From contig QCPC01000007.1 in assembly GCA_003212695.1 (NCBI GenBank), forward strand, positions 17,215-81,214: a stretch of 64,000 nt of DNA. The letters are read 5' to 3'. Shown one piece after another: positions 22,866 through 32,501 of the stretch (position 1 is the stretch's first letter; each line of letters begins with the position of its first letter). The DNA is from Prochlorococcus sp. AG-436-C13 (GTDB taxonomy: Bacteria; Cyanobacteriota; Cyanobacteriia; PCC-6307; Cyanobiaceae). Made by a program: the position numbers and the translations under genes. The notes beneath the pieces were generated by a model. The model was not told the origin of the DNA. It did no database searches and was given only the letters and a program-made list of their open reading frames with translations.

Positions 22866-22893
22866 GTTAAATACTGATTGCTATGGAAATTAA

Positions 22894-24315
22894 TCAGGCA
22901 TCGTAATACATAAAGAATTCATGAGGATGTGGTCTTTGTCTTAGTTGTTGCACTTCCTCGTACTTCATCTCTATAAAGTTTTCGATAAAATCTGAATCAA
23001 AAACACCACCTGCAGTTAAATAGTCGTTATCTGCTTTTAATGCTTCTAAAGCATCATTCAAAGATGAAGGAACAGTTGCAATTTTTGCAAGTTCATCAGC
23101 AGGTAGTTCAAAAAGGTCACGATCTTCACCATTCCCAGGATCAATCTGATTTTTTATTCCATCTATTCCAGCCATTAGCATTGCACTAAAAGCTAAATAT
23201 GGGTTTGCTAAAGCATCTCCAGGTCTAAATTCCAGTCTCTTTGCTTTCGGACTAGGACCGGTTAGAGGTATCCTTATGGCTGCAGATCTATTGCCCTGAG
23301 AGTAAACAAGATTTACTGGAGCTTCAAATCCTGGTACTAGCCTTTTGTAACTATTAGTTCCTGGGTTTGTGAATGCAAGAAATGAAGGAGCGTGTTTAAG
23401 AATTCCTCCTATGTACCATTTTGCAGTTTGCGAAAGGTTTGCATAAGTGCCTTCTCCGAAGAAAAGAGGCTGACCACCTTTCCAAAGACTTTGATGAACG
23501 TGCATTCCTGTGCCATTGTCATTCCAAACAGGCTTAGGCATAAAAGTTGCTGTCTTACCGTATTTCTTGGCGATATTTCTAACTACATATTTGTAAGTCA
23601 TTACGTTATCTGCTGCATTAATTAGTGATGCAAACTTCATTCCTAATTCGTGTTGACCAGGACCAGCAACCTCGTGGTGATGTTTTTCTATTGGTATTCC
23701 TAGTTGGGCCATGAGAAGTAGCATTTCCGATCTCATGTCTTGTGCAGTATCGTTTGGTGCTACGGGAAAATATCCTTCTTTGTATTGGATTTTATAGGCA
23801 AGATTGCCACCTTCTTCTGTCCTGCCTGTGTTCCAAGGAGCTTCAATAGTATCCACACTGTAAAAGGATGTTCCTTCCTTTGAATCGTATTTAACATCAT
23901 CAAATATAAAAAATTCTGGCTCTGGACCAAAAAAGGCTGCATCTGCTAAGCCAGTGGTTGAGAGATAAGTAAGTGCTTTCTGGGCCAGTGACCTAGGACA
24001 TCTTGAATATGGATCCCCACTTCTTGGTTCTTGAATAGAGCAAATCATACTAAGAGTTTTATGGGTATAAAAAGGATCTATCCAGGCTGTGTTTGCATCA
24101 GGGACCATTGACATATCTGATTCGTTTATCGCTTTCCAGCCTCTAATTGAGGAGCCATCAAAAGCAAGACCATCCTTAAAAGCAGCTTCATCGATCATGT
24201 CAGATGTAACAGTCAAGTGCTGCCATTTACCATGAATATCAGTAAATTTCAGATCAATTAGTTCAATACCCTCATCTTTGATTTGCCTGAGGACATCTTG
24301 TGGAGATTTACCCAT
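22894..24315 (-). CDS. glnA: Glutamine synthetase type I
   Basis: Assimilates ammonium by making glutamine from glutamate and ATP; a dodecamer in the cytoplasm. Blocks seen: FDGSSIRGW (about residue 53), EPEFFIFDD, the ammonium/glutamate site region [14 protein letters not shown], the ATP-site [16 protein letters not shown] and NRSAAIRIP. In the segment where enteric enzymes carry the adenylylated Tyr (NLYDLPPEE), this protein has DLFELPADE with Phe, so adenylylation control is absent, as expected in cyanobacteria. 473 residues. An NtcA-type promoter lies upstream. Confidence 0.97.
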   Translation of the reverse strand: MGKSPQDVLRQIKDEGIELIDLKFTDIHGKWQHLTVTSDMIDEAAFKDGLAFDGSSIRGWKAINESDMSMVPDANTAWIDPFYTHKTLSMICSIQEPRSGDPYSRCPRSLAQKALTYLSTTGLADAAFFGPEPEFFIFDDVKYDSKEGTSFYSVDTIEAPWNTGRTEEGGNLAYKIQYKEGYFPVAPNDTAQDMRSEMLLLMAQLGIPIEKHHHEVAGPGQHELGMKFASLINAADNVMTYKYVVRNIAKKYGKTATFMPKPVWNDNGTGMHVHQSLWKGGQPLFFGEGTYANLSQTAKWYIGGILKHAPSFLAFTNPGTNSYKRLVPGFEAPVNLVYSQGNRSAAIRIPLTGPSPKAKRLEFRPGDALANPYLAFSAMLMAGIDGIKNQIDPGNGEDRDLFELPADELAKIATVPSSLNDALEALKADNDYLTAGGVFDSDFIENFIEMKYEEVQQLRQRPHPHEFFMYYDA

Positions 24316-24342
24316 GGACCTTTTAAAGTTATTTATAAATTA

Positions 24343-24348
24343 AAATTA
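24343..24348 (-). promoter_or_regulatory. -10 box of the NtcA-dependent glnA promoter
   Basis: On the minus strand this reads TAATTT, matching the TAN3T cyanobacterial -10 element. It starts 22 bases after the TAC half of the NtcA site, which is the standard class II NtcA spacing. It would give a leader of about 20-25 bases before the glnA ATG. Confidence 0.65.
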
Positions 24349-24370
24349 ATTAGCACAGCAAACAAAATTT

Positions 24371-24384
24371 GTATCAATAAGTAC
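24371..24384 (-). promoter_or_regulatory. NtcA binding site (GTA-N8-TAC) for glnA
   Basis: The sequence GTATCAATAAGTAC fits the NtcA consensus GTA-N8-TAC exactly (the reverse complement does too). It is centred about 62 bases upstream of the glnA start and about 22 bases from a TAN3T box, the arrangement of NtcA-activated promoters. NtcA with 2-oxoglutarate activates nitrogen-assimilation genes under nitrogen limitation, and glnA is a classic target. The geometry relative to the divergent aminotransferase gene (start 24557) is not of this type. Confidence 0.85.
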
Positions 24385-24556
24385 CTTTTTAAACTCTCTC
24401 CTAGAAATAACAAGACTTTTACCTTGATGTTCGACCTGAAAGTCAGTGAAAACCTTCAATTATATTTTTGTCAGCATTGCAATACCTAAAATAAATTTCA
24501 CGAGGTTACCGTTGGGTGTTTAGGCTCATGGTTAGGAAATTTACTATCCTCAAGTC

Positions 24557-25723
24557 TTGGAGACAAAAATAGCTAACTCTTCAATGGTCAATACTTATGG
24601 CAAGAAAGTTTCCGCTCTTTCTGTGCCAGAAAGGCTTTTGTTAGGACCAGGTCCTTCAAACTCCCACCCTCTAGTCCTTCAGGCTTTGGCTAATCAACCT
24701 GTAGGCCACTTAGATCCTTATTACATAGATCTAATGGCTGAGGTGCAAGCTTTATTGAGGCATGTATGGCAAACGGAAAACCGTTTAACACTTCCCATGA
24801 GTGGAACAGGAAGTGCTGCAATGGAGGCAACAATTGCAAATATTGTTGAACCTGGTGACACTGTTCTTGTAGGCATTAAGGGTTATTTTGGCAATCGCCT
24901 AGCCGATATGGCCTCTAGGTACCAAGCCAAAGTGCAGACAATTGAGAAATCATGGGGCGAAGTATTTTCAATTGAAGAGTTAGAACAAGCTCTTAATAAT
25001 TATCGGCCATCCGTCTTGGCTTTGGTCCACGCAGAAACTTCAACAGGAGTTTGCCAACCAATGGATGGTGTTGGTGACTTGTGTAGAAAATATAATTGTC
25101 TTTTAGTCTTGGATACGGTTACTTCGCTAGGAAGTGTTCCTGTGTTTTTAGATCAATGGAAAGTTGATCTTGCTTATAGCTGCAGTCAGAAGGGATTAAG
25201 TTGCCCTCCTGGATTAGGTCCATTTACTATGAATAAAAGAGCAGAGGAAAAATTAAAGAATCGAAAAGGTAAAGTTCCTAACTGGTATTTAGATGTTTCT
25301 TTATTAAACAAATATTGGGGTAGTGATCGTGTTTATCATCATACAGCTCCAGTTAATATGAATTTTGGTATTAGAGAATCATTGAGATTGCTTATAGACG
25401 AAGGTCTTGAAAATTCATGGAAACGTCATATTAAAAATGCAAATTTGTTATGGTCCGGTTTGGAGAAACTAGGGTTGGAACTGCATGTTGATGAAGCATA
25501 CAGGCTTCCTACACTCACAACAGTAAAGATTCCAGATGGTGTAGATGGCAAGGCGTTCTCACTTCATTTATTAAATTCATTTGGTGTAGAAATTGGAGGT
25601 GGATTGGGTGAATTAGCAGGCAAAGTTTGGAGAATTGGATTAATGGGATATAACTCAAAGAAAGAAAATGTAGATAAAATATTGAATCTTTTTGATACAG
25701 AATTGTCCAGATTTAAGTCTTAA
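24557..25723 (+). CDS. Class V aminotransferase (alanine/serine--glyoxylate type)
   Basis: PLP enzyme of the small-subunit-of-hydrogenase/PucG-like family. It most likely converts photorespiratory glyoxylate to glycine using alanine or serine. Motifs: LLLGPGPSNSHPLVLQAL, the PLP-phosphate region MSGTGSAAMEA, the VLDTVTSLGSVPV segment, and the PLP Lys in CSQKGLSCPPGLGP (about residue 200). The start may be TTG 24557 or ATG 24584 (MVNTYG); the conserved core begins near residue 25 either way. Older cyanobacterial annotations call it a soluble hydrogenase subunit, which the sequence does not support. Confidence 0.88.
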   Translation: METKIANSSMVNTYGKKVSALSVPERLLLGPGPSNSHPLVLQALANQPVGHLDPYYIDLMAEVQALLRHVWQTENRLTLPMSGTGSAAMEATIANIVEPGDTVLVGIKGYFGNRLADMASRYQAKVQTIEKSWGEVFSIEELEQALNNYRPSVLALVHAETSTGVCQPMDGVGDLCRKYNCLLVLDTVTSLGSVPVFLDQWKVDLAYSCSQKGLSCPPGLGPFTMNKRAEEKLKNRKGKVPNWYLDVSLLNKYWGSDRVYHHTAPVNMNFGIRESLRLLIDEGLENSWKRHIKNANLLWSGLEKLGLELHVDEAYRLPTLTTVKIPDGVDGKAFSLHLLNSFGVEIGGGLGELAGKVWRIGLMGYNSKKENVDKILNLFDTELSRFKS

Positions 25724-26213
25724 TAAATTTTTTTCTTTTAAGAGCAAACCACATTTCTATTCCTTTTTTTGCTTGATCTCTCATAACTCCCTTTTCGATA
25801 ACCATTTTGTGATGAGCACTTTTATCAGTTGAGAGGTCTATGGCTCCACCAAGACCACCTCTTTTTTTATCTTCTGCTGCAAATATTACTTTTCCCATCC
25901 TTGCTTGTATAAGAGCACCAGCGCACATTTGGCAGGGTTCTAAAGTCACTATCAAGGTACATTCATTAAACCTCCAATCTTTTTTTACCCAAGCAGCTTG
26001 TCTAAGAGCAACTAGTTCTGCATGACCTAGAGGATCATTCATTTTGTTTCTATTATTTCGCCCATGACCTATGCAATGACCCTTATCATCAAGAATAATT
26101 GCTGTTACTGGTATTTCTCCAGTCTTTCCAACTTCCTTAGCTCTTTTAAGAAGAATCAGCATCCACCGTTTAGTTTGTGTATCGTTAAGCTTTATTGGTC
26201 TTCCAACTTGCAT
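25713..26213 (-). CDS. tadA: tRNA-specific adenosine deaminase (TadA-like)
   Basis: Zinc deaminase of the CMP/dCMP deaminase fold that converts wobble adenosine 34 to inosine in tRNA-Arg(ACG). The zinc ligand and proton-shuttle Glu are in GHAELVALRQA, and the second zinc motif is EPCQMCAGALIQARM. Other family marks are VYGA-like VIFAAEDKKRGG and the N-terminal AIILDDKGHCIGHGRN. Length 166 residues is normal. It overlaps the convergent aminotransferase gene by 11 bases. Cytosine or guanine deaminase is a less likely alternative. Confidence 0.88.
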   Translation of the reverse strand: MQVGRPIKLNDTQTKRWMLILLKRAKEVGKTGEIPVTAIILDDKGHCIGHGRNNRNKMNDPLGHAELVALRQAAWVKKDWRFNECTLIVTLEPCQMCAGALIQARMGKVIFAAEDKKRGGLGGAIDLSTDKSAHHKMVIEKGVMRDQAKKGIEMWFALKRKKFIKT

Positions 26214-26300
26214 AGTTATAAGAACAAGTTCTCAAACAGAACATAATAAAGGTTTACGTTCTTTAGTTCTTTTTGCATCAATTCAAGAAAGGAAAAACTA

Positions 26301-27668
26301 TTGGAATTCTTTGCTCCTCCAGATCGATCAGACCCTAGATTTAAATCTTTTTTAAGCGAAGCCTGTCTCAATCTTTCAGATTGGTTTTCAACTACCAATC
26401 AAAGGCCTCCTTCACCCTCATTCCCAAAATTGCCTGAGATACCTCCACACATTGATGGGTTATCTGCGCGTGAATTATTAGATGACCTTCAATTGTTGAT
26501 GGCAGGCTCTTACCAACCTTCTCATCCAGGAGCCCTTGCACATTTAGACCCTCCGCCCCTTACAGCTTCTATTGTTGCTGAAATGATTTCTGCAGGACTT
26601 AATAACAATTTGCTTGCTGAGGAACTTTCACCAAGCATTACGAAATTAGAAAGAGGACTTTGTAAATGGTTTGCAGAACAGTTGCTTATGCCAGAAACAT
26701 CTGGAGGTGTAGCTGTTAGTGGTGGAAGTATTACAAATCTTATGGCTCTATTAGTTGCAAGATCTAAATATAAAAAACCATATGACTCGAATTTAGTTGT
26801 TATGGCAAGTGAGGAATCACATGTCTCAATTTCACGAGCATTAGCTGTAATGGGTCTTACGGCTGGAGCCTGTTGCAAAATATCTACTGATGATGATGGG
26901 AAAATAGAGATGAAGTCTTTAAAAGACCAATATTATAGATTGAGATCGCAAGGTAAAAATTGTTTTGCAGTAATAGCAACTGCAGGAACAACAATTAGAG
27001 GAGCAGTTGATCCTTTACTTGATATCTCACAATTTTGTGAGAATGAACGGCTATGGCTTCATGTTGATGCAGCCATAGGTGGTTCATTTGCATTGAATCC
27101 CTCAACTTCTGATCTTATGCAAGGTCTCTCTAAAGCAAATTCTCTTACAATAAATCCTCAAAAGATTCTTGGTATTACAAAAACCTCTTCGTTGTTACTA
27201 GTTGCTAATATAGAACACTTGTATTCTTGTTTCTCAACAGGCTTTCCCTATATAGAACCATCACAAGGTAACTATTTTCAGGGAGGTGAAATCGGTTTAC
27301 AAGGAACTCGCTCAGCAGAGGTGTTAAAGTTGTGGCTTGGTCTTAGACAATTAGGAAAGAATGGGATAAAACATCTTTTGGAGGGAGCTTTAAAACGTAG
27401 ATCATATTTTCATAAAAAAATAGATCATACAAAGCTAAAGGTCATAACCGGTCCATTACATTTATTAGCTGTTAAACCTTTAAAATCTACTAATAATGAT
27501 TCAATTAATTGGGCTATAACTACGAAAGAGAGCCTTTCTAATCAAGGCTTTATGCTTTCGAGACCTTTCTATAAAGGCGACAATTATTTAAAGGCTGTTA
27601 TGGGAAACCCTCATACTAAGTTGACTCATATAGACGCCCTCGCAGCAATTTTAAACCAATCTATTTAA
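26301..27668 (+). CDS. PLP-dependent group II decarboxylase (L-2,4-diaminobutyrate/aspartate decarboxylase-like)
   Basis: Decarboxylase of the glutamate/DOPA/diaminobutyrate family. Family blocks: HPGALAHLDPPPLTASIVAEM (substrate loop, split here as about residues 74-94), SGGSITNLMALLVAR, the PLP-binding HVDAAIGGSFAL, and the catalytic Lys in INPQKILGITKTSSLLL. Substrate is uncertain; diaminobutyrate, aspartate or an aromatic acid are possible. Start TTG 26301 places the helical N-terminal domain in frame. A small membrane-protein gene follows after 7 bases. Confidence 0.85.
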   Translation: MEFFAPPDRSDPRFKSFLSEACLNLSDWFSTTNQRPPSPSFPKLPEIPPHIDGLSARELLDDLQLLMAGSYQPSHPGALAHLDPPPLTASIVAEMISAGLNNNLLAEELSPSITKLERGLCKWFAEQLLMPETSGGVAVSGGSITNLMALLVARSKYKKPYDSNLVVMASEESHVSISRALAVMGLTAGACCKISTDDDGKIEMKSLKDQYYRLRSQGKNCFAVIATAGTTIRGAVDPLLDISQFCENERLWLHVDAAIGGSFALNPSTSDLMQGLSKANSLTINPQKILGITKTSSLLLVANIEHLYSCFSTGFPYIEPSQGNYFQGGEIGLQGTRSAEVLKLWLGLRQLGKNGIKHLLEGALKRRSYFHKKIDHTKLKVITGPLHLLAVKPLKSTNNDSINWAITTKESLSNQGFMLSRPFYKGDNYLKAVMGNPHTKLTHIDALAAILNQSI

Positions 27669-27675
27669 AAATCTT

Positions 27676-27864
27676 ATGACTAATGATAATGCCAGAGGGA
27701 GATTTGTCGCGGTAATTACTGGTATTTTTTCTATTGTTTTAGGCATTATTTATTTAGTATTAATTGCTATTCTCGATTCTCGGGGCCCCATGCTCCCTCC
27801 TCCTCCTGAAGCCTTTGGCGTGGTGGTAACTGCTTTTTCCCAGACCTTTTTTCTTCATTTATAA
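27676..27864 (+). CDS. Small conserved membrane protein
   Basis: A 62-residue protein with one clear membrane helix (about residues 8-31: FVAVITGIFSIVLGIIYLVL) followed by a proline-rich DSRGPMLPPPPEAFG stretch. Similar small proteins with the same helix and proline box occur in marine picocyanobacteria, from memory; the function is unknown. It follows the decarboxylase gene by 7 bases. Its last 98 bases run antisense to the 3' end of the DUF697 GTPase gene, an unusually long convergent overlap. Confidence 0.65.
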   Translation: MTNDNARGRFVAVITGIFSIVLGIIYLVLIAILDSRGPMLPPPPEAFGVVVTAFSQTFFLHL

Positions 27865-29329
27865 TTACTCTATTAGTAGCAGACTCTACAAATCTCCTTA
27901 GGATTGATTCCCTAATATTTAATTTGTAGTGTCGCTGAACTACTTCTTGGACTCCACCATCACCCCAATTTTGATCTTGTTGAAAATATGTTATGAAACT
28001 TTCACCAGCAATTTTTGTTAGCCATGCTGCTGTGATGCTTTGAACTGTTTTTCCAATAATATATGTTGGTAAATTTAATGCTAGTGAATTGCTAATAAGT
28101 GAAAAGCCTCCTTTGATTATGCCTAGACCAGCAAGTATTTGGGCAACAGTTTTGGCTAGTTCTTTTGCTCTTTCTTTAGTTATTACAACTCCATATATTT
28201 CTGAAATATCCATAACCATTCTACCGCTAACTACTGCTGTGCCAATTAGATCTAGGCCAGGGAGTGGATTGACAAGAATTACCCCGCTACTGATCCAAAT
28301 ATATTTATCGACACAATTTGAGGCCTTAAGAAATCTTTGCTTTATCAGAAGTTTCTTACCTGATTCATCTAGGTTCCTACATTGCAATAAAATATTATCA
28401 GCAATTAACTCTTCTCCTTCTTGATGTAGTACATTGGCAATTCGATTAATTAGTTGGTTTATTTCGGGTTTAGGTTGAAGTGGATGACTACCAACCATAG
28501 GTATTGACTGTGGAGAAGCCGAGGTTGCAATAATATTGTCTTGACTAATTAACCCTATACAGTGATTTCTTACGAGATTAAGTAATCTTGATTCTTCGTT
28601 TTCAGAAAGGAGGTCACATTTATTAAGGGCTATAAACATCTTTTTACCAATGTCTGACAGGGTTTCAATTAATTGCATTTCATATGATCTAATGTCGGAA
28701 TCAATTACAAAGATTATGAGATCGGCCCGACTAGCTATTAATAGTGATTTTTTTTCTCTTGCTCGACCTTCTTCTCCCGCTTCAAGAATCCCAGGTGTAT
28801 CAATTATCCTTAGACCCCTTGAAAGATTTTTTAAATGCAAGCGATAATAAGCAGATTGTTCTGTAGATCCCATTGTTGGAGATACTTTGCCTACAATCTT
28901 TTTGAGTAATGCTCTTGTTAAAGAGGTCTTACCACTTGATCCAGTCCCTAATACGCAAACCAATAAATCACCTCTGATCAATTCTTTCTCTACCCTTTCC
29001 TTCTCTAGCCTCAAACTTTCAGAGGTGATATTATCCTGGATTAGTGCAGTTAACTGATCTATACTTTTTAGGCTTTTTCTTGCCGCATCATTTTTATTCC
29101 TTGGCTTAGCATTCTCTATTTGAGACTTTGTTAAATAATATCGGCCTTTCTTAAGTAACTTGCCAAGTATACGTAGACCTTTCTTGTTAGATAGAGTTGT
29201 AACTAGGATAAATATTATTATTATTGATGGTAATCCTATTACTCTAATTATTAAATTTATTATTCCAAGAAAAATTACAATTAAAGGAATTATAGTAATT
29301 ATAATTATTAGTCTTATATGTTTATTCAT
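27767..29329 (-). CDS. Membrane-associated GTPase with DUF697 domain
   Basis: A 520-residue Era/YcjF-type GTPase. Two N-terminal membrane helices (about residues 6-45) precede the G domain: G1 GTGSSGKTSLT (128-138), G3 DTPGILEAGEEG, G4 NKCDLL. The C-terminal half carries the DUF697 region with hydrophobic segments (PGLDLIGTAVVSGRMVMDIS and following). The cyanobacterial family is uncharacterised; a role in membrane remodelling or ribosome biology is speculation. It starts 8 bases after lspA and probably belongs to a bioY-lspA-GTPase operon. The C-terminal tail overlaps a small gene on the opposite strand. Confidence 0.85.
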   Translation of the reverse strand: MNKHIRLIIIITIIPLIVIFLGIINLIIRVIGLPSIIIIFILVTTLSNKKGLRILGKLLKKGRYYLTKSQIENAKPRNKNDAARKSLKSIDQLTALIQDNITSESLRLEKERVEKELIRGDLLVCVLGTGSSGKTSLTRALLKKIVGKVSPTMGSTEQSAYYRLHLKNLSRGLRIIDTPGILEAGEEGRAREKKSLLIASRADLIIFVIDSDIRSYEMQLIETLSDIGKKMFIALNKCDLLSENEESRLLNLVRNHCIGLISQDNIIATSASPQSIPMVGSHPLQPKPEINQLINRIANVLHQEGEELIADNILLQCRNLDESGKKLLIKQRFLKASNCVDKYIWISSGVILVNPLPGLDLIGTAVVSGRMVMDISEIYGVVITKERAKELAKTVAQILAGLGIIKGGFSLISNSLALNLPTYIIGKTVQSITAAWLTKIAGESFITYFQQDQNWGDGGVQEVVQRHYKLNIRESILRRFVESATNRVIINEEKRSGKKQLPPRQRLQEEEGAWGPENRE

Positions 29330-29337
29330 ATTGAGTT

Positions 29338-29832
29338 CTATTTGTATTTATTCGAGTGGATATTTGTATTATTTGAGTTGGAGAAAATAGACTTATAAAT
29401 AATAATTAACAATGCAATATTTATATATATATCAGATAAGTTGAAAACTGGAAAGTTTATAGGTATTAGCTGAATAAAATCAATAACATATCCTAGAAAC
29501 CATCGGTCGATTCCGTTACCTAGAGTACCAGCCAATAAAAACATGAAGGCAATTTTTTTTGAAATATTTGCCGATCTATTTCTTATCAGGAGGATAATTA
29601 GAACAAAAGAGACTAAAAGACTTATTAAGGATAACAAATAGGGTAGATTGCTTAACATACCAAATGATGCACCGTAGTTTTTTACTAGAGAATATTTAAT
29701 TAGTTTAGGAATAATTATATACGATTCAGTATTGTTCTGAGCTAGTGCTATATGTTTAGTCGATTGATCTATTGCAACCAAAAAGGCCGTTGAAATTAGT
29801 ATGTGCTGATTGTTGAACACTATACTTTTCAT
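29338..29832 (-). CDS. lspA: Lipoprotein signal peptidase II
   Basis: Membrane aspartyl protease that cleaves signal peptides of prolipoproteins. Four membrane helices are predicted. The two catalytic Asp regions are visible: GNGIDRWFLGYVIDFI and FNLSDIYINIALL; the family motif VKNYGASFGML lies before them. 164 residues, normal. Its start overlaps the bioY stop by 4 bases, implying translational coupling. A lipoprotein-type TPR protein is encoded later in this window. Confidence 0.93.
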   Translation of the reverse strand: MKSIVFNNQHILISTAFLVAIDQSTKHIALAQNNTESYIIIPKLIKYSLVKNYGASFGMLSNLPYLLSLISLLVSFVLIILLIRNRSANISKKIAFMFLLAGTLGNGIDRWFLGYVIDFIQLIPINFPVFNLSDIYINIALLIIIYKSIFSNSNNTNIHSNKYK

Positions 29833-30401
29833 TCTACTAGTAATATTGTTCTGAAAAATTTACCTATAATTACTACTCCACTACATAAAAGTAGTTGTAC
29901 AGGAAATATTACCAAAGTATATCTAAGAAAGAGTTGCAAGAGTGTGTCAGGCCAGCGAGAAAATAACGTACCAATTAATAAATTAATTATTCCAATCGAA
30001 TGAATTATTGTCAATCCACATACTGATGCTTTAAATAACTGAGATAAAGGATTCTTTTTTTTAGCCATAGCAATACGTCCTGTAACCCATACCGCAGGTA
30101 TAAAACCAGCTAGATAGCCAAAATCAGGAGTTGCAAGATATCCAATGCTTCCTCCACCATGAAAGACAGGTAAGAAAAATAAACCTATTGTTATATAGGC
30201 AACAGTTGCAATTGTTCCCTGATTAGGACCGCAGATTATACCTGTTAGCAGTAGAGCTGGCACTTGCCACGAACTAGGCAGATCATATAATTTAAAAGAT
30301 AAAAAATTTTCAGGTAAAAAAATAGCTGATGGAAGCATTCCACCTGTAAGTATTAAAAGAAGACCTGTAAAGGCAGAACTTAGATTTTTAATGCTCTTCA
30401 T
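29829..30401 (-). CDS. bioY: Biotin transporter BioY
   Basis: Substrate-binding (S) component of an energy-coupling-factor type biotin importer. About six membrane helices; the family signature around TGIICGPNQGTIATVAYITIG (split here) and GGGSIGYLATPDFGYLAGF (near residues 82-100) is clear. 190 residues. No EcfT gene is adjacent; an EcfA/BioM-like ATPase is encoded 4 kb away at 34106. It leads an operon with lspA. Confidence 0.9.
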   Translation of the reverse strand: MKSIKNLSSAFTGLLLILTGGMLPSAIFLPENFLSFKLYDLPSSWQVPALLLTGIICGPNQGTIATVAYITIGLFFLPVFHGGGSIGYLATPDFGYLAGFIPAVWVTGRIAMAKKKNPLSQLFKASVCGLTIIHSIGIINLLIGTLFSRWPDTLLQLFLRYTLVIFPVQLLLCSGVVIIGKFFRTILLVE

Positions 30402-30542
30402 AGGTCTATTATTTACCTCCGATGAATATTAAAAGTGTCTTCCTTGATGAAAAGCTCTTTATAATTAAGTATAATAATTAAATATTACTAGTATTGTTAA
30501 AAAATTAAAACCTAAATTTATTATGAATTCGCAAATCTATTA

Positions 30543-30770
30543 ATGACACTAGCTATAGGAGATAAGGTTTTCTTAAGAGTTCCTCAAACTTATTTGAAAA
30601 CAAGTGATCCCATGCCTATGCTTCGACCTCCAGATTTAGTTTCTTTAGATGAAACTGGAGTGATCATTGCTTTACGACCACTAGGAATAGCAGAGGTTCG
30701 ATTTCGCATGGGTACATTTTTATTAGCTTTAGATAATTTAAATACAGAATCTCTTACTAAATCTGATTGA
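30543..30770 (+). CDS. sipA: SipA-like / CRR42-like (DUF3148) small regulator
   Basis: A 75-residue beta-rich protein with the family box [20 protein letters not shown] (residues 19-38) and the C-terminal [10 protein letters not shown]. Homologues include cyanobacterial SipA, which binds the histidine kinase NblS (Hik33) in light-stress signalling, and plant CRR42, linked to NDH complex assembly. Which role applies here is not decidable from sequence. prfC begins one base after its stop, so they are co-transcribed. bioY diverges upstream. Confidence 0.72.
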   Translation: MTLAIGDKVFLRVPQTYLKTSDPMPMLRPPDLVSLDETGVIIALRPLGIAEVRFRMGTFLLALDNLNTESLTKSD

Positions 30771-30771
30771 T

Positions 30772-32439
30772 ATGAAAAGCAAACCTTCAGAAGAAATATC
30801 AATGGAAGAAAGAAAAGAAGAGGATTATGAAAACACTTTAAAAAATGCTGTTAATTTTAGAAGAAATTTTGCGATTATTTCTCATCCAGATGCAGGTAAA
30901 ACGACTCTTACAGAAAAATTATTATTATATGGAGGTGCTATTCAACAAGCAGGAGCTGTAAAGGCTAGAGGTGAACAAAGGAAGGTTACTTCTGATTGGA
31001 TGGAATTAGAGAAACAGAGAGGTATTTCAATAACTTCGACTGTTCTACAGTTTTTATATAAGGATATAACTATTAACTTGTTAGACACGCCTGGCCACCA
31101 GGACTTTTCAGAAGATACTTATCGTACTCTTGCAGCAGCTGATAATGCAGTAATGCTAGAAGATGCAGCAAAGGGCTTAGAACCTCAGACCAGAAAACTT
31201 TTTGAAGTTTGTCGTCTAAGAAATATTCCTATTTTTACTTTTATAAACAAGATGGATAGGCCTGGACAAGAGCCTCTTTCTCTCTTAGATGAAATAGAGT
31301 CTGAATTGAAGTTGTTGACATATGCGGTTAATTGGCCTATAGGAAGTGGAGATTTATTTAGAGGAGTTATTGATCGAAGCAGTGGAGAAGTAGTTTTGTT
31401 TTCTAGAGCAGAACGAGGTAAGCAATCTGTAGAACAACGCATAAAAGTAGATGATCCTCTACTTAGAGATCTAGTAGAGAAAGAACTTTTAGATAAAGCC
31501 TTAGAAGAGATTGAGTTGTTAGATGCAGCAGGTTCTGAATTGGATTTGGACATGATAAGGGCAGGAGAATTAACTCCTGTGTTTTTTGGCTCGGCAATGA
31601 CTAATTTTGGAGTAAAGCCTTTTTTGGATAGCTTCTTAAATATGGCTCAAGGCCCTGTAGCGAGAAATGCTTCTGATGGTCCTGTTGATCCTATGAGAAA
31701 TACATTTACTGGTTTTGTTTTTAAACTACAAGCTAATATGGATCCAAGACATAGAGATAGAGTTGCGTTTGTACGTGTATGTAGCGGACGCTTTGAAAAA
31801 GACATGACTGTAAGTCACGCAAGAACAGGTAAAAACATAAGGCTTTCTAGACCTCAAAAAATCTTTGCCCAAGATAGAGCTGTGGTAGAAGATGCATATC
31901 CTGGAGATGTGATAGGCCTTAATAATCCAGGAATGTTTGCTATAGGCGATACTTTGTATACAGGTAAGCGGATTGAATATGAAGGTATTCCGTGTTTTAG
32001 TCCCGAAATATTTTGTTGGTTAAGGAACCCAAATCCATCAGCTTTTAAAAATTTTAGAAAAGGAGTTAATGAATTGAGAGAAGAAGGCGCTGTTCAAATT
32101 CTTTATGATATAGATCAGAGTAAAAGAGACCCTATTCTTGCGGCTGTAGGACAACTGCAACTAGAAGTTGTCCAACACCGATTAGAGAATGAATATTCTG
32201 TTGAAACTAGGCTTGACCCTATGGGTTATCAAGTTGCAAGATGGGTCTCAGGCGGTTGGTCTTCCCTCGAAGATGTTGGAAGAATCTTTAATTGCAAGAC
32301 AGTACAAGATTCATGGCAAAGACCTGTCCTATTGTTTAAAAACAAGTGGAACCTTAGTCAACTTGAGCAAGACCATTCTTCATTAAAATTAAGCGCGGTA
32401 GCACCTGTCGTTAGTGGAGTAAATCCTATAACTCTTTAA
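30772..32439 (+). CDS. prfC: Peptide chain release factor 3
   Basis: Translational GTPase that removes RF1/RF2 from the ribosome after termination. G1 is SHPDAGKTT (residues 37-45), followed by the switch region [14 protein letters not shown] and G3 [17 protein letters not shown]4 is NKMDR. The RF3-specific C-terminal region with [20 protein letters not shown] follows. 555 residues, slightly longer than the E. coli protein because of a charged N-terminal extension of about 25 residues. Confidence 0.95.
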   Translation: MKSKPSEEISMEERKEEDYENTLKNAVNFRRNFAIISHPDAGKTTLTEKLLLYGGAIQQAGAVKARGEQRKVTSDWMELEKQRGISITSTVLQFLYKDITINLLDTPGHQDFSEDTYRTLAAADNAVMLEDAAKGLEPQTRKLFEVCRLRNIPIFTFINKMDRPGQEPLSLLDEIESELKLLTYAVNWPIGSGDLFRGVIDRSSGEVVLFSRAERGKQSVEQRIKVDDPLLRDLVEKELLDKALEEIELLDAAGSELDLDMIRAGELTPVFFGSAMTNFGVKPFLDSFLNMAQGPVARNASDGPVDPMRNTFTGFVFKLQANMDPRHRDRVAFVRVCSGRFEKDMTVSHARTGKNIRLSRPQKIFAQDRAVVEDAYPGDVIGLNNPGMFAIGDTLYTGKRIEYEGIPCFSPEIFCWLRNPNPSAFKNFRKGVNELREEGAVQILYDIDQSKRDPILAAVGQLQLEVVQHRLENEYSVETRLDPMGYQVARWVSGGWSSLEDVGRIFNCKTVQDSWQRPVLLFKNKWNLSQLEQDHSSLKLSAVAPVVSGVNPITL

Positions 32440-32501
32440 TTTCAAAGTCTTTACCAAATATGGGTCTTACAATTAATCTCATATATAGATAAATAATTAT
32501 C

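Noticed and set aside
24316..24342. Glutamine riboswitch in the glnA leader
   Set aside because: The leader implied by the NtcA promoter is too short (about 25 bases) and lacks the motif.
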